A DNA stretch of 64,000 bases from Parasediminibacterium sp051861445 (GTDB taxonomy: Bacteria; Bacteroidota; Bacteroidia; Chitinophagales; Chitinophagaceae): NCBI GenBank assembly GCA_051861445.1, contig JBHYCS010000018.1:1-64000 (forward strand), given 5' to 3'. The notes below the pieces were generated by a model. It searched no databases. It was not told the origin of the DNA and saw only the letters and a program-made list of their open reading frames with translations. Positions 53,216-62,425 of the stretch are shown piece after piece. Every line of letters begins with the position of its first letter. Position 1 is the stretch's first letter. The translations under genes were made by a program, and so were the position numbers.

Positions 53216-53832
53216 GTAACGAAACCTATTTTTATTCTATAGAAAAAAATGCAGTTGCCGAATTTAAAGACAGAGGCAGCCGCTTTATTGCGTATGCTTT
53301 TCCTATTCAACATGCAGATGATTGTAAAAAACATATACAAGCTTTAAAGAAAGAACATGCAAAAGCAGTGCACCATTGTTTTGCTTATAGAATAGGATTT
53401 GATAAAAATAATTTTAGAACAAACGATGATGGTGAGCCTGCTGGTTCTGCTGGTAAACCTATTTTAAATGCAATTGATAGCAAGCAATTAACCAATGTTT
53501 TAATAGTAGTGGTTCGGTATTTCGGTGGTACTCTATTGGGCGTTCCTGGTTTAATTAATGCCTACAAATCAAGTGCTGTAATGGCTTTGCAAGTAGTGCC
53601 AATAGTGCAATTTGCAATTGAGGTTCCCTACGAATTACAATTCGATTATACAAAAATGAATGAGGTAATGATGGTTGTAAAACAATTCAATTGTACTATT
53701 TTAAAACAAGAAACGCAATTGTTTAACATACTTCAAATTGGAATTCCAAAAGCAAGATTAGCAGAAGTATTAATGAAACTTACCGATTTGCATACAGTTA
53801 CACATCATCAACTATCCACAAAAACTACATAA
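53212..53832 (+). CDS. IMPACT-family (YigZ-like) protein
   Basis: 206 residues from ATG 53212, overlapping the transporter stop in ATGA; a TTG-started longer frame at 53152 adds nothing conserved. The DDGEPAGSAGKPILNAI and LIVVVRYFGGTLLGVPGLINAY motifs of the IMPACT N-terminal domain are present, followed by the C-terminal ferredoxin-like part (LQFDYTKMNEVMMVVKQF). Ribosome or translation-linked role is reported for members; details unknown here. Confidence 0.9.
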   Translation: MSNETYFYSIEKNAVAEFKDRGSRFIAYAFPIQHADDCKKHIQALKKEHAKAVHHCFAYRIGFDKNNFRTNDDGEPAGSAGKPILNAIDSKQLTNVLIVVVRYFGGTLLGVPGLINAYKSSAVMALQVVPIVQFAIEVPYELQFDYTKMNEVMMVVKQFNCTILKQETQLFNILQIGIPKARLAEVLMKLTDLHTVTHHQLSTKTT

Positions 53833-53946
53833 TTAGCTTTAAAATTTTCTTCATTCTGTTTAATAAATTTTGAAAATAACGAAAAAGCCTTTTTTCTAAA
53901 TCGCTTACTGTAAATTGCAACTTTCTTTTTGAGTAAGTAAAATGTT

Positions 53947-54726
53947 ATGAGTAGAATAGATCAGATTTTTCAACAAAAACAAAATAAAGTTTTAAATGTG
54001 TATTGTACAGCTGGCTATCCTAAGTTAGAAAGTACACTTACAATAATGCAGGCTTTACAACAAAATGGAGCAGATTTAATTGAATTAGGAATGCCTTATA
54101 GCGATCCTTTAGCTGATGGTCCTGTAATTCAAGAAAGTGGAAGCGTAGCTATTGAAAATGGAATGACGATTGCTGTACTTTTTGAACAATTGAAACAACT
54201 ACGAACTATTCCTAGTTTAAACAACACAGGTGTAATTTTAATGGGTTATATGAACCCTGTTTTACAATATGGTTTTGAAAAATTTTGTGCCGATGCAGCT
54301 GCTGTTGGTATTGATGGATTGATTTTGCCAGATTTACCTGAATATGAATTTGAAACTGAATACGGTGCAATTGTTCGTAAATATGGCTTAGACTTTATTT
54401 TTTTAGTAACACCAGAAACGAGTGAAGAACGATTAAGAAAATTAGATAGTTTAAGTACAGGGTTTTTGTACGCTGTTTCTTCTTCTTCCACAACAGGTAA
54501 CGAAAAAGATTTTAATGCAGTTGAATTGTATTTAGAACGACTAAAAAATATGCAGCTGAAAAATCCTGTTTTAGTGGGTTTTGGCATAAAAGATAAATCT
54601 ACTTTTAACGCTGCTTGTAAACACGTAAATGGAGCTATTATTGGGAGTGCTTACATAAAAGCATTAGAACATTCAACTGATATTAAGCAAACAACGGCTA
54701 CTTTTTTAAACAATATTTTGCAATAG
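53947..54726 (+). CDS. trpA: tryptophan synthase alpha chain
   Basis: 259 residues, cleaves indole-3-glycerol phosphate to indole and glyceraldehyde-3-phosphate. Catalytic Glu in ELGMPYSDPLADGPV, Asp nearby; the DGLILPDLPEYE, LVTPETSEERL and AVSSSSTTGNEKDF loops are standard. trpB and the rest of the trp operon are not in the window. Directly followed by hisH (42 bp). Confidence 0.97.
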   Translation: MSRIDQIFQQKQNKVLNVYCTAGYPKLESTLTIMQALQQNGADLIELGMPYSDPLADGPVIQESGSVAIENGMTIAVLFEQLKQLRTIPSLNNTGVILMGYMNPVLQYGFEKFCADAAAVGIDGLILPDLPEYEFETEYGAIVRKYGLDFIFLVTPETSEERLRKLDSLSTGFLYAVSSSSTTGNEKDFNAVELYLERLKNMQLKNPVLVGFGIKDKSTFNAACKHVNGAIIGSAYIKALEHSTDIKQTTATFLNNILQ

Positions 54727-54768
54727 TTAATTGGTTGCAAAACCTAAAACGAGCATTCCACAAAAACA

Positions 54769-55365
54769 ATGAGTAAAGTAGTTATTATACAATACAATGC
54801 AGGCAACATTCAAAGTGTTTTATACGCTTTAGAAAGAATAGGAGTAGAGGCAACTGTAACTGCTAATCATGAAACCATTTTGGCTGCTGATAAAGTAATT
54901 TTTCCAGGTGTTGGCGAGGCTAATAGTGCTATGATGAGTTTGCAAGAAAATAATTTACACCAACTTATTAAAAACTTACAACAGCCTGTATTAGGAATTT
55001 GTGTGGGAATGCAATTGTTGTGTGCCTATTCAGAAGAAAATAATACAACTTGTTTAGGTGTTTTTGATGAACCTGTAAAGCTGTTTAAGCCTTCAGAACA
55101 AGATGCACTAAAAGTGCCAAAAATTGGTTGGAACAATATTTATAATTTACAATCTCCATTGCTTAAAAATGTTCCAGAAAATGGATATTGTTATTTTGTA
55201 CATAGCTATTATGTGCCACTTAGTATGTATACAATAGCCTCTGCAAATTATGTGCAGCCATACAGTGCTGCAATTCATAAAAATAATTTTTATGGGGTTC
55301 AATTTCATGCAGAAAAATCGTCTGTAGTTGGAGAAACCATTCTTAAAAATTTTATAGAATTATAG
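54769..55365 (+). CDS. hisH: imidazole glycerol phosphate synthase, glutaminase subunit
   Basis: 198 residues. Class I glutaminase with Cys in LGICVGMQLLC and His/Glu in VQFHAEKSS. It feeds ammonia to HisF. It is the first of hisH-hisA-hisF (gaps of 28 and 16 bp). Confidence 0.97.
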   Translation: MSKVVIIQYNAGNIQSVLYALERIGVEATVTANHETILAADKVIFPGVGEANSAMMSLQENNLHQLIKNLQQPVLGICVGMQLLCAYSEENNTTCLGVFDEPVKLFKPSEQDALKVPKIGWNNIYNLQSPLLKNVPENGYCYFVHSYYVPLSMYTIASANYVQPYSAAIHKNNFYGVQFHAEKSSVVGETILKNFIEL

Positions 55366-55393
55366 TTCATTTTTTTACTTATTATTTCTATTC

Positions 55394-56110
55394 ATGATTA
55401 TTATTCCAGCCATAGATATTATTGATGGTAAATGTGTTCGATTAACGCAAGGCGATTATGCACAAAAAACCATTTACAACGAACATCCGTTAGAAGTTGC
55501 AAAAGCCTTTGAAGATGCAGGATTGCAACGCTTACATTTAGTAGATTTAGATGGGGCAAAAGCAGGTGCTGTTAAAAATTGGAAAGTGCTAGAAACAATT
55601 GCTTCAAAAACCAAATTAGTGATAGATTTTGGTGGTGGAATAAAAACCGATAAAGATGTAGAAATTGTATTTAATTCAGGAGCGGCTCTAGCTACAATTG
55701 GTAGCATAGCTGTTAAAAATAAAGCGATTTTTGTACAATGGTTGCAACAATATGGTGCTGAAAAATTTTTATTAGGAGCTGATGTGAAAGATGAAAAAAT
55801 TGCAGTTGCAGGTTGGCTAGAAACTACAGATGTTTGGATTTACGATTTTATTGAAAGTTACGCTCAACAAGGCGTTTCACAACTATTTTGTACCGATGTA
55901 AGTAAAGATGGAAAGCTTGAAGGGCCATCGTTAGATTTGTATAAGAACATTATTCAACAATTTCCAAAATTGCAGTTTATTGCAAGTGGTGGCGTTGCAA
56001 ATATGGCAGATTTAGAAGCACTGAAAACAATTGGTTGTTATGGTGCAATTGTTGGCAAAGCCATTTATGAGAATAGAATAAGAGTAGAAGATTTAAAATT
56101 TTTCAATTAG
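55394..56110 (+). CDS. hisA: phosphoribosylformimino isomerase
   Basis: 238 residues, TIM barrel that isomerises ProFAR in histidine synthesis. Catalytic Asp in IPAIDIIDGKCVRLTQGDY and the second in LLGADVKDEK; phosphate motifs DFGGGIKTDKDV and IASGGVANMADLE. Between hisH and hisF. Confidence 0.97.
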   Translation: MIIIPAIDIIDGKCVRLTQGDYAQKTIYNEHPLEVAKAFEDAGLQRLHLVDLDGAKAGAVKNWKVLETIASKTKLVIDFGGGIKTDKDVEIVFNSGAALATIGSIAVKNKAIFVQWLQQYGAEKFLLGADVKDEKIAVAGWLETTDVWIYDFIESYAQQGVSQLFCTDVSKDGKLEGPSLDLYKNIIQQFPKLQFIASGGVANMADLEALKTIGCYGAIVGKAIYENRIRVEDLKFFN

Positions 56111-56126
56111 AATTTGAAACATTGTT

Positions 56127-56885
56127 ATGCTTACAAAAAGAATTATTCCTTGTTTAGATATACGTGATGGCAGAACAGTAAAGGGCATTAACTTCGAAAA
56201 TATTAGAGATGCCGGTGATCCTGTAGAATTAGGTGCTTTTTATGCAGCCGAAGGTGCAGATGAATTGGTGTTTTTAGATATTACAGCAACCAACGAAAAA
56301 AGAAAAACGTTAAGTGAATTGGTGAGTAGAATTGCTAAAAACATCAATATTCCCTTTACAGTTGGTGGTGGTGTTAGCTCAATTGAAGATGCTTCTATTT
56401 TATTAAAAAATGGTGCAGATAAGGTAAGTATTAATACGGCTGCATTTAAAAACCCTCAATTAATTGCAGATTTAGCCAAGGAATTTGGTAGTCAGTTTGT
56501 AGTATTAGCAATTGATACCAAATTAGAAGAGGATGGAGAATGGTATGTGTATTTAAATGGTGGTCGTGTAAAAACAGATACCAAATGTGTAGATTGGGCA
56601 AAACATGCCGTTGCTTTAGGAGCAGGAGAAATACTACTAACTTCAATGAACCATGATGGCACCAAACAAGGGTTTGCTTTAGATATTACAGAACAGTTAA
56701 GCACTTTATTGCCTGTTCCTATTATTGCAAGTGGTGGTGGTGGAACAATGCCTCATTTTGTAGATGTATTCACCAAAGGAAAAGCAGATGCTGCTTTAGC
56801 TGCTAGTATTTTTCATTTCAAAGAAATAAGCATTCCTAGCTTAAAAAGCTATTTGCAAGAAAACAATATTCATGTAAGAATTTAA
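56127..56885 (+). CDS. hisF: imidazole glycerol phosphate synthase, cyclase subunit
   Basis: 252 residues, TIM barrel paired with HisH. MLTKRIIPCLDIRDGRTVKGI contains the first catalytic Asp; VVLAIDTK the second; PFTVGGGVSSIED and ASGGGGTMPHFVDVF bind phosphate. Last his gene here; hisI and others must lie elsewhere. It converges on the GCS2 ligase gene with only 9 bp between and no clear terminator. Confidence 0.97.
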   Translation: MLTKRIIPCLDIRDGRTVKGINFENIRDAGDPVELGAFYAAEGADELVFLDITATNEKRKTLSELVSRIAKNINIPFTVGGGVSSIEDASILLKNGADKVSINTAAFKNPQLIADLAKEFGSQFVVLAIDTKLEEDGEWYVYLNGGRVKTDTKCVDWAKHAVALGAGEILLTSMNHDGTKQGFALDITEQLSTLLPVPIIASGGGGTMPHFVDVFTKGKADAALAASIFHFKEISIPSLKSYLQENNIHVRI

Positions 56886-56894
56886 CTGTGTGTT

Positions 56895-57998
56895 TTATTC
56901 TATTGATAAAAATTGACTGTTAATATAATCTACTACGTTTACCAAATTATTGGTTTCTGCATACACTTTTAATTGTCTATCTGCACCTGTGCCTTTAGCC
57001 ATTAACTTTTCTATATTATTAATTACATGTCTGCTGCCTAATTCATCTACCACATCATCTACAAAATCTAATAATTCTAGAATCAATTGTTTTGTTGGCA
57101 CTTCAGTTTCTTTCCCAAAATCTATTAAATTTCCATCTAATCCATATCTTCCTGCTCTCCATTTATTTTCATTAATCAATGCTCGTTGATACATAATGAA
57201 GTTCATATTCTGACTTCTAAGTTTATACAATTTTGCACAAATAGCTTGAAACAATGCAGCAATAGCAATGGTTTCATTAATAGTCATAGGTACATCACAA
57301 ATTCTAAATTCTACTGTATTAAAAAATGGATGAACTCTTAAATCCCACCAAATCTTCTTGGCATTATCAATACAATTGGTTTTAATAAGTAAGTTCACGT
57401 AAGCTTCGTAAGCTTCTATACTTTCAAAATACTCAGGAATTCCTGTTCTAGGAAATTTGTCAAAAACTTTTGTTCTGTAAGATTTGTAACCTGTTTTTCT
57501 GCCCACCCAAAAAGGAGAATTGGTACTTAATGCATATACATGTGGTAAAAAATACCTAGCACTATTGGCAATATGAATAGCCATTTTTCTATCCATCATT
57601 CCAACGTGTACATGTAAGCCAAAAATTAAATTACTTCTTGCAGCTTCTTGAAGTTCATTTACAATTTGATGGTAACGAACATGGTCTGTAATTAATTGAC
57701 TATCCCAATGGCTAAAAGGGTGAGTTCCACTTGCACCAACCCATAAACCCATGTTTCCAGCAATTTCAGCAATATTGCCTCTTAGGCTTGCAACATCTTT
57801 AAAAGCTTCATTAATATCTTTACAAATATCTGTACCCACTTCTACAACAGCTTGGTGCATTTCTGCCTTCACTTTGTCTTTCAAAATTTTCTGACCTTCA
57901 ATAACAATGCGTTGTTCATGGCTTTTTAATTCTCTTGTTTGTGGGTCAAGTACCATGTATTCTTCTTCAACACCAATTGTAAAATGTTTATAGTTCAT
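56895..57998 (-). CDS. GCS2-family carboxylate-amine ligase (YbdK-like)
   Basis: 367 residues, glutamate-cysteine ligase type 2 fold. N-terminal TIGVEEEYMVLDPQTREL, the HQAVVEVGTDICKDI metal-binding stretch, GLHVHVGMMDR and TVEFRICDVPMTINE are the family's signatures. It ligates an amine to a carboxylate with ATP; the partner substrates are unknown. It lies next to an ATP-grasp gene (105 bp) on the same strand and a divergent esterase. This grouping is seen in predicted peptide-like metabolite clusters of the amidoligase class. Confidence 0.9.
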   Translation of the reverse strand: MNYKHFTIGVEEEYMVLDPQTRELKSHEQRIVIEGQKILKDKVKAEMHQAVVEVGTDICKDINEAFKDVASLRGNIAEIAGNMGLWVGASGTHPFSHWDSQLITDHVRYHQIVNELQEAARSNLIFGLHVHVGMMDRKMAIHIANSARYFLPHVYALSTNSPFWVGRKTGYKSYRTKVFDKFPRTGIPEYFESIEAYEAYVNLLIKTNCIDNAKKIWWDLRVHPFFNTVEFRICDVPMTINETIAIAALFQAICAKLYKLRSQNMNFIMYQRALINENKWRAGRYGLDGNLIDFGKETEVPTKQLILELLDFVDDVVDELGSRHVINNIEKLMAKGTGADRQLKVYAETNNLVNVVDYINSQFLSIE

Positions 57999-58017
57999 CT
58001 TAAAAATGTGATAATTT

Positions 58018-58042
58018 GATGATTTGCTAATGCGATGATTTG
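58018..58042. repeat. short repeats upstream of the GCS2 gene
   Basis: GATGATTTG occurs at 58018-58026 and 58034-58042 in the 105-bp spacer. A further segment (about 58073-58096) is an imperfect inverted match to the AATGTGATAATTTGATG part, so the spacer could fold. Confidence 0.55.
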
Positions 58043-58103
58043 TGATATGTTATCGTGTTACTAAAATTTTCGAATGATCACATCGTCACATTATCGAATT
58101 GAA

Positions 58104-59057
58104 TTAAATCAAGGGCAGTTTGGCACTACTTGTTCTTATATATTCTCCCCAAGTTAAATTGTCTTTTCCATCTTCTTGTGCCAATGCTTTTTCTATTGCA
58201 TAATTTGCTGCCGTTTCAACCACCCATGCAAAATTTTCTTCACCAACACTTGTGCGTTCAGCATCAGGAGCAGGATTGCAGAAATCAATTGCATAAGGCA
58301 CTCCATCACGTAAAGCCAATTCTACCGTATTAAAATCATATCCTAAATAGGCGTTTATTTTGAGTACGATTGCTTCCATTTCTGCAAGCTTTTCAGCTGT
58401 TGGTGTAAAATTGGCTACATATCTTAAATGGTGTGGATTTCTTGGTTCGTAAGGCATAATTCGTACATGTTTCCCCCCAATACAATAGCAACGATAGTAT
58501 TCTTCAAATACAATTTCTTCTTGCAATAACATTACCAATTGACCTGTTTCTGCATGCTTTTCAAAAAAGTCATCAATGCTATCTAGTTTGTATACATTTT
58601 TCCATCCACCACCTGCAAAAGGCTTCATATAGGCAGGAAAGCCAGTGTATTTAAAAATACCTTCCCAATCTAATGGATAAGCCAAATTGCTAAACGATTG
58701 GTCTGATGTGTCATCGGGCAAAGCTCTTGAAGGTAAAATCACTGTTTTAGGAACGGGAACCCCAATTTTTGTAGCCAAACAATTATTGAAAAATTTTTCA
58801 TCGGCACTCCACCAAAAAGGGTTATTAATTACCGCAGTTCCACAAAGTGCAGCGTTTTTAAGATATGCTCTATAAAAAGGAACATCTTGGCTAATTCTAT
58901 CAACAATTACAGCATAGCCACTCGTTTCGCCTTGCATTACTTTATCTATTGTTACAGGTTCTGCAACAATACCTTCTATATTTTTACTATTAATTCTTTC
59001 TACAAATGCTTCAGGAAAACTTCTTTCTTTTCCATGAAGAATACCTATTTTTTTCAT
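58104..59057 (-). CDS. ATP-grasp ligase
   Basis: 317 residues from ATG 59057 (TTG at 59063 adds two). N-terminal MKKIGILHGKERSFPEAFVERI and the ATP-grasp core: TGFPAYMKPFAGGGWKNVYK, QEEIVFEEYYRCYCIGGKHV and the magnesium-binding AIDFCNPAPDAER. ATP-grasp enzymes join carboxylates to amines via acyl phosphate. With the GCS2 gene 105 bp downstream it could make a two-step amide product. Not RimK or D-Ala ligase by the look of its ends. Confidence 0.85.
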   Translation of the reverse strand: MKKIGILHGKERSFPEAFVERINSKNIEGIVAEPVTIDKVMQGETSGYAVIVDRISQDVPFYRAYLKNAALCGTAVINNPFWWSADEKFFNNCLATKIGVPVPKTVILPSRALPDDTSDQSFSNLAYPLDWEGIFKYTGFPAYMKPFAGGGWKNVYKLDSIDDFFEKHAETGQLVMLLQEEIVFEEYYRCYCIGGKHVRIMPYEPRNPHHLRYVANFTPTAEKLAEMEAIVLKINAYLGYDFNTVELALRDGVPYAIDFCNPAPDAERTSVGEENFAWVVETAANYAIEKALAQEDGKDNLTWGEYIRTSSAKLPLI

Positions 59058-59219
59058 ACACAAGAATTTAAATGATGTTCAACTTTTGTTGAATGCTTGA
59101 ATATAATTCAGAAAAATGAAATTTTCATTATTGCATAAAAAAATTATTCTTTCCCACATGGTTTTACTAAAATGTTTTACACATCAAAATCTTATCTCAA
59201 CTGCTATGTAGCATTTCTT

Positions 59220-59227
59220 TATTTTTG
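59220..59227 (+). promoter_or_regulatory. -7 box of the esterase gene
   Basis: TATTTTTG matches TAnnTTTG and ends 5 bp before ATG 59233, again implying a near-leaderless transcript, unless translation begins at ATG 59287. Confidence 0.45.
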
Positions 59228-59232
59228 AGAAT

Positions 59233-60054
59233 ATGGAATTACTACATGTAACTAACAAACATTGTATTGTGAAAGAACAAAAAACAATGTATTCGCAATA
59301 TTTAGAAAGAGAAGTTGTGTTTGATGTGTATTTACCCAACCATGTTACATTTCCTGAACAAATGAGTTTGTTGTTGATTAATGATGGGCAAGATTTGCCA
59401 AAAATGCCTTTTGAAAATATTTTAAACGAACTTATTACACAACAAAAAATAGAACCCATTTTTTGTGTAGGAATTTATTGTGGTAATGAAAGAACAATGG
59501 AATATGGAACAGCTTATAGTGCCGATTACAAAGGTTGGGGGGCAAAAGCTGGATTGTATAACAAATTTATTCTTGATGAATTATTGCCATTTATCCGAAA
59601 AACATTTCACATACCTACGTTTAAAGATAAATCGTTTGCAGGATTTAGTTTGGGAGCTTTGAGTGCTTTGGATATTGTTTGGAACAATGCTAGCGAATTT
59701 AAACGAGTGGGTATTTTTAGCGGTAGTTTATGGTGGAGAAGAAAAGCTTACGACGATGGCTATAATGATGAAACAGATAGATTGATGCATTTACAAATAA
59801 GAAAAGGAGGCTTTTTTCCTTGGATGCAATTTTTTATAGAATGTGGAACATTAGACGAAACAGCCGATAGAAATAATAATGGAATAATAGATAGCATAGA
59901 TGATGCTTTAGATTTGATTGTAGAATTAAAGTCTAAAGGATATACCAACGAACATATTGAATATGTAGAATTGGTTGATGGCAAACACGATGTGTCAACT
60001 TGGGCAAAAGCTTTTCCTGCTTTTTTAGAATGGGGGTGGAGTTATCGCAAATAA
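59233..60054 (+). CDS. alpha/beta-hydrolase esterase (enterochelin-esterase-like)
   Basis: 273 residues. YSQYLEREVVFDVYLPNHV opens the fold; Ser 139 lies in the nucleophile elbow AGFSLGALSA, an Asp is in DETADRNNNGIIDSID, and the His in DGKHDVSTWAKAF, a complete triad typical of the esterase D / Fes-like family. It has no signal peptide. Divergent from the ATP-grasp gene with about 175 bp between, so the two may share control. The likely role is to hydrolyse an ester or thioester in the product made by the ligases. Confidence 0.85.
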   Translation: MELLHVTNKHCIVKEQKTMYSQYLEREVVFDVYLPNHVTFPEQMSLLLINDGQDLPKMPFENILNELITQQKIEPIFCVGIYCGNERTMEYGTAYSADYKGWGAKAGLYNKFILDELLPFIRKTFHIPTFKDKSFAGFSLGALSALDIVWNNASEFKRVGIFSGSLWWRRKAYDDGYNDETDRLMHLQIRKGGFFPWMQFFIECGTLDETADRNNNGIIDSIDDALDLIVELKSKGYTNEHIEYVELVDGKHDVSTWAKAFPAFLEWGWSYRK

Positions 60055-60055
60055 T

Positions 60056-60454
60056 TTATTGTCTGTTATCAACAGCCATAACAGGTGTTGCACCTAATTT
60101 TTTAATGATTTGCATTACTTGAATTGCTGTGCCTAAATGTGCAGTGCTATCGCCATTAATTACAACAGATGGTTTCTCTGTTTCTTTAGATAAATAAGAT
60201 TGCAATTCTACTTCTAATGATGTAATTGGAATATTTTTTTGTCCAATAAATAACTGCTGATTTTTATCTACCGTAATTACAACGGTTTGTTTGGCTTTTG
60301 TATCGCTTTTTGCTTTAGGGTTTGAAACCTTAATTACATTTGGATTCGCTAATGTAGATACAATTAAAAAGAACAATAATAGTATAAATAAAATATCATT
60401 TAAAGCACCAGTATGTACTTCAGGATGTGATTTAAATCTTTTTCTGATATTCAT
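60056..60454 (-). CDS. exbD: ExbD/TolR biopolymer transport protein
   Basis: 132 residues with one membrane helix (LNDILFILLLFFLIVSTLAN) bearing the conserved Asp and a periplasmic domain that ends in VMQIIKKLGATPVMAVD. It forms the proton channel with ExbB, 26 bp upstream, to power TonB or a related system. TonB itself is not in the pair. Confidence 0.92.
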   Translation of the reverse strand: MNIRKRFKSHPEVHTGALNDILFILLLFFLIVSTLANPNVIKVSNPKAKSDTKAKQTVVITVDKNQQLFIGQKNIPITSLEVELQSYLSKETEKPSVVINGDSTAHLGTAIQVMQIIKKLGATPVMAVDNRQ

Positions 60455-60480
60455 AATTATCTACTATTTGTATATGTAAA

Positions 60481-61179
60481 TTATCTTGTTGGTTCTTGTA
60501 GCATATCAATAAAATCCGCACTTGCGGCTTCCATTTTATTGGCAGTTTTATCTATTTGTGTGCTTAAAAAATTATGACATACATAGGCTAATAAACCAAT
60601 AATTAATCCCGTTGCACTAGTAACCATTTTTGTGTAAATACCACCTGCAATTGTACCTAAAGTATATTCACCGGTAGAAGCAATTCCGTAGAACAATTGT
60701 ACCATACCAATAATGGTTCCTAAGAAACCAAACATAGGTGCAACACCTGCAATTAAAGATAAAATAGAAAGATTACGTTCCATTTTATACATTTCTAATT
60801 TGCCCACATTTTCCATGCTTTTTTCAATAGCATCAATACTTTTTCCAATGCGTTGAATACCTTTGTCAATCATTCTAGCAACAGGATTATTGGTGTTTTT
60901 TGCTAAATTTCTTGCTGCAGATAAATTACCCGATAAAATATTATCTCTAATAATATTCATGAAGCTTGCATCTATTTTCGATGCTTTACTAATTGCAATT
61001 AATCTTTCCACAAAAACAAAAATAGTAGCGGCTAACAAAAGGTACAATGGGTACATGATAAACCCACCTTTTTGTAATAATTCCCACATAGAAATTTTTT
61101 CTGCTACTGCGTTGCTATTTAATGCAGCTTTATTAATAGAGTCTGCAATATTATTGGTAACCTGCAATAAGTAAAACAT
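60481..61179 (-). CDS. exbB: MotA/TolQ/ExbB proton channel protein
   Basis: 232 residues. Three membrane helices (about 40-60, 140-165, 180-205), the ARMIDKGIQRIGKSIDAIEKSME cytoplasmic stretch and the APMFGFLGTIIGMVQLFYGIA and ATGLIIGLLAYVCHNFL motifs. It pairs with ExbD downstream. The N-terminal 40 residues are polar and longer than in E. coli ExbB. Confidence 0.92.
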   Translation of the reverse strand: MFYLLQVTNNIADSINKAALNSNAVAEKISMWELLQKGGFIMYPLYLLLAATIFVFVERLIAISKASKIDASFMNIIRDNILSGNLSAARNLAKNTNNPVARMIDKGIQRIGKSIDAIEKSMENVGKLEMYKMERNLSILSLIAGVAPMFGFLGTIIGMVQLFYGIASTGEYTLGTIAGGIYTKMVTSATGLIIGLLAYVCHNFLSTQIDKTANKMEAASADFIDMLQEPTR

Positions 61180-61300
61180 GAAAAGTATGGTTTTGTAGTG
61201 TAGCTAAAATAATCACTTGTACAAATGAAAGCTATGCCTGTGAATAAAATAGCAAGTGATTTGTATTTTAAGAAACCTTTTGCACAATCATTCGTGTAAA

Positions 61301-61337
61301 AAATAAAAGATGGTAGCTAGTGTACCATCTTTTATTT
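61301..61337 (-). terminator. terminator downstream of the SPFH gene
   Basis: A 15-bp stem (AAATAAAAGATGGTA and its complement) with a 7-nt loop follows the SPFH stop on the minus strand. A-tract and T-tract lie on each side. Confidence 0.85.
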
Positions 61338-61344
61338 CATTTAA

Positions 61345-62277
61345 TTAATTCGATTCTTTTTCTTTCATCTTCATCATCGCCATAATTTGCTTCATGGTTT
61401 TATCCATTCCATCAGGACTTCCATCCAAGAAAATTACATTTCCTTTTCCGTATTCAGCAAAATTTTTAACGGCTTCTGTCCACATACTAAATAAAATAAC
61501 ATTGGTATCTAAGTTAGCTTGCTTCATTTGTTCAGCAGCTTGAGACATACCCCTTGCAACTTCTTCTCTAAATAATGCAACACCTTGTCCACGTAGTTTT
61601 GCAGCTTCTTTTTCAGCTTCAGCAGAAATTTTTATTGCATTTCCTTCCGCTTCAGCTGCTTTTGTTTTTGTAATTAACAATGCTTGTCCTTCATTTTCAG
61701 CAGCTGCTTTTAAGTTATTACTAGCAACTACTTTACTCATGCTATCCATTACTGCTTGGTCAAACGTAATATCGTTAATTTGTAAATCTTGTAAATGGTA
61801 GCCCCATTCTTCTAAAGAGTGATCTATTTGTTCTTTTACATAGTCTACAATTTCTCTTCTTGCTGTAAGTATTTCTGCTTGCTTTTTAGTAGCCACAAAA
61901 GCCCGAATAGATCCTTCAACAGTACGTACCAATGCTTGCATTAAATCTTTATCACTAATGAATTTAAATGCTACTTTTTTAATGGTTTCTTCTTCACCAT
62001 TTTGAACAGAATACAACAACATGCTTTTAAAATACACATTTGCTTGGTCTATTGTAACCGCCTGAAATTCCAATTCAACACTTCTGTTTTGAACGCTTAC
62101 TCGTTTGTAAATTTGTTCAATCAGCGGAATTTTAAATCGTAATCCTGGCGTTAAAATTCTTTGGTATTTTCCAAATAAAGTAACTACAGCAATTGTACCT
62201 TGATTAACGGTTACCAATCCACTTAAAGCAATCAGAATAAGTGCAAATAACCATCCATAACTTGTTAAAAATGACAT
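61345..62277 (-). CDS. SPFH/stomatin-type membrane protein
   Basis: 310 residues. An N-terminal membrane segment (about 3-25), the SPFH/band 7 domain (about 25-200; GTIAVVTLFGKYQRILTPGLRFKIP, RSVELEFQAVTIDQANVYF, IRAFVATKKQAEILTARREI) and a long coiled coil (about 200-265; AAENEGQALLITKTKAAEAEG). It assembles membrane scaffolds and often steadies proteases. No NfeD-type partner nearby. Confidence 0.93.
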   Translation of the reverse strand: MSFLTSYGWLFALILIALSGLVTVNQGTIAVVTLFGKYQRILTPGLRFKIPLIEQIYKRVSVQNRSVELEFQAVTIDQANVYFKSMLLYSVQNGEEETIKKVAFKFISDKDLMQALVRTVEGSIRAFVATKKQAEILTARREIVDYVKEQIDHSLEEWGYHLQDLQINDITFDQAVMDSMSKVVASNNLKAAAENEGQALLITKTKAAEAEGNAIKISAEAEKEAAKLRGQGVALFREEVARGMSQAAEQMKQANLDTNVILFSMWTEAVKNFAEYGKGNVIFLDGSPDGMDKTMKQIMAMMKMKEKESN

Positions 62278-62425
62278 AGCATAAATTTTGCAGAAAGGTA
62301 ATATCTTTTATCGGTTGAGTTTCAGAATTTATATTAAATTATAAATTTTATCTAGTTGTTGTCGTTTTAAGTTGCATCGATTGCTCTATTTCATTTTTAA
62401 ATCAGATAGCTCTTAATTTTACAAT

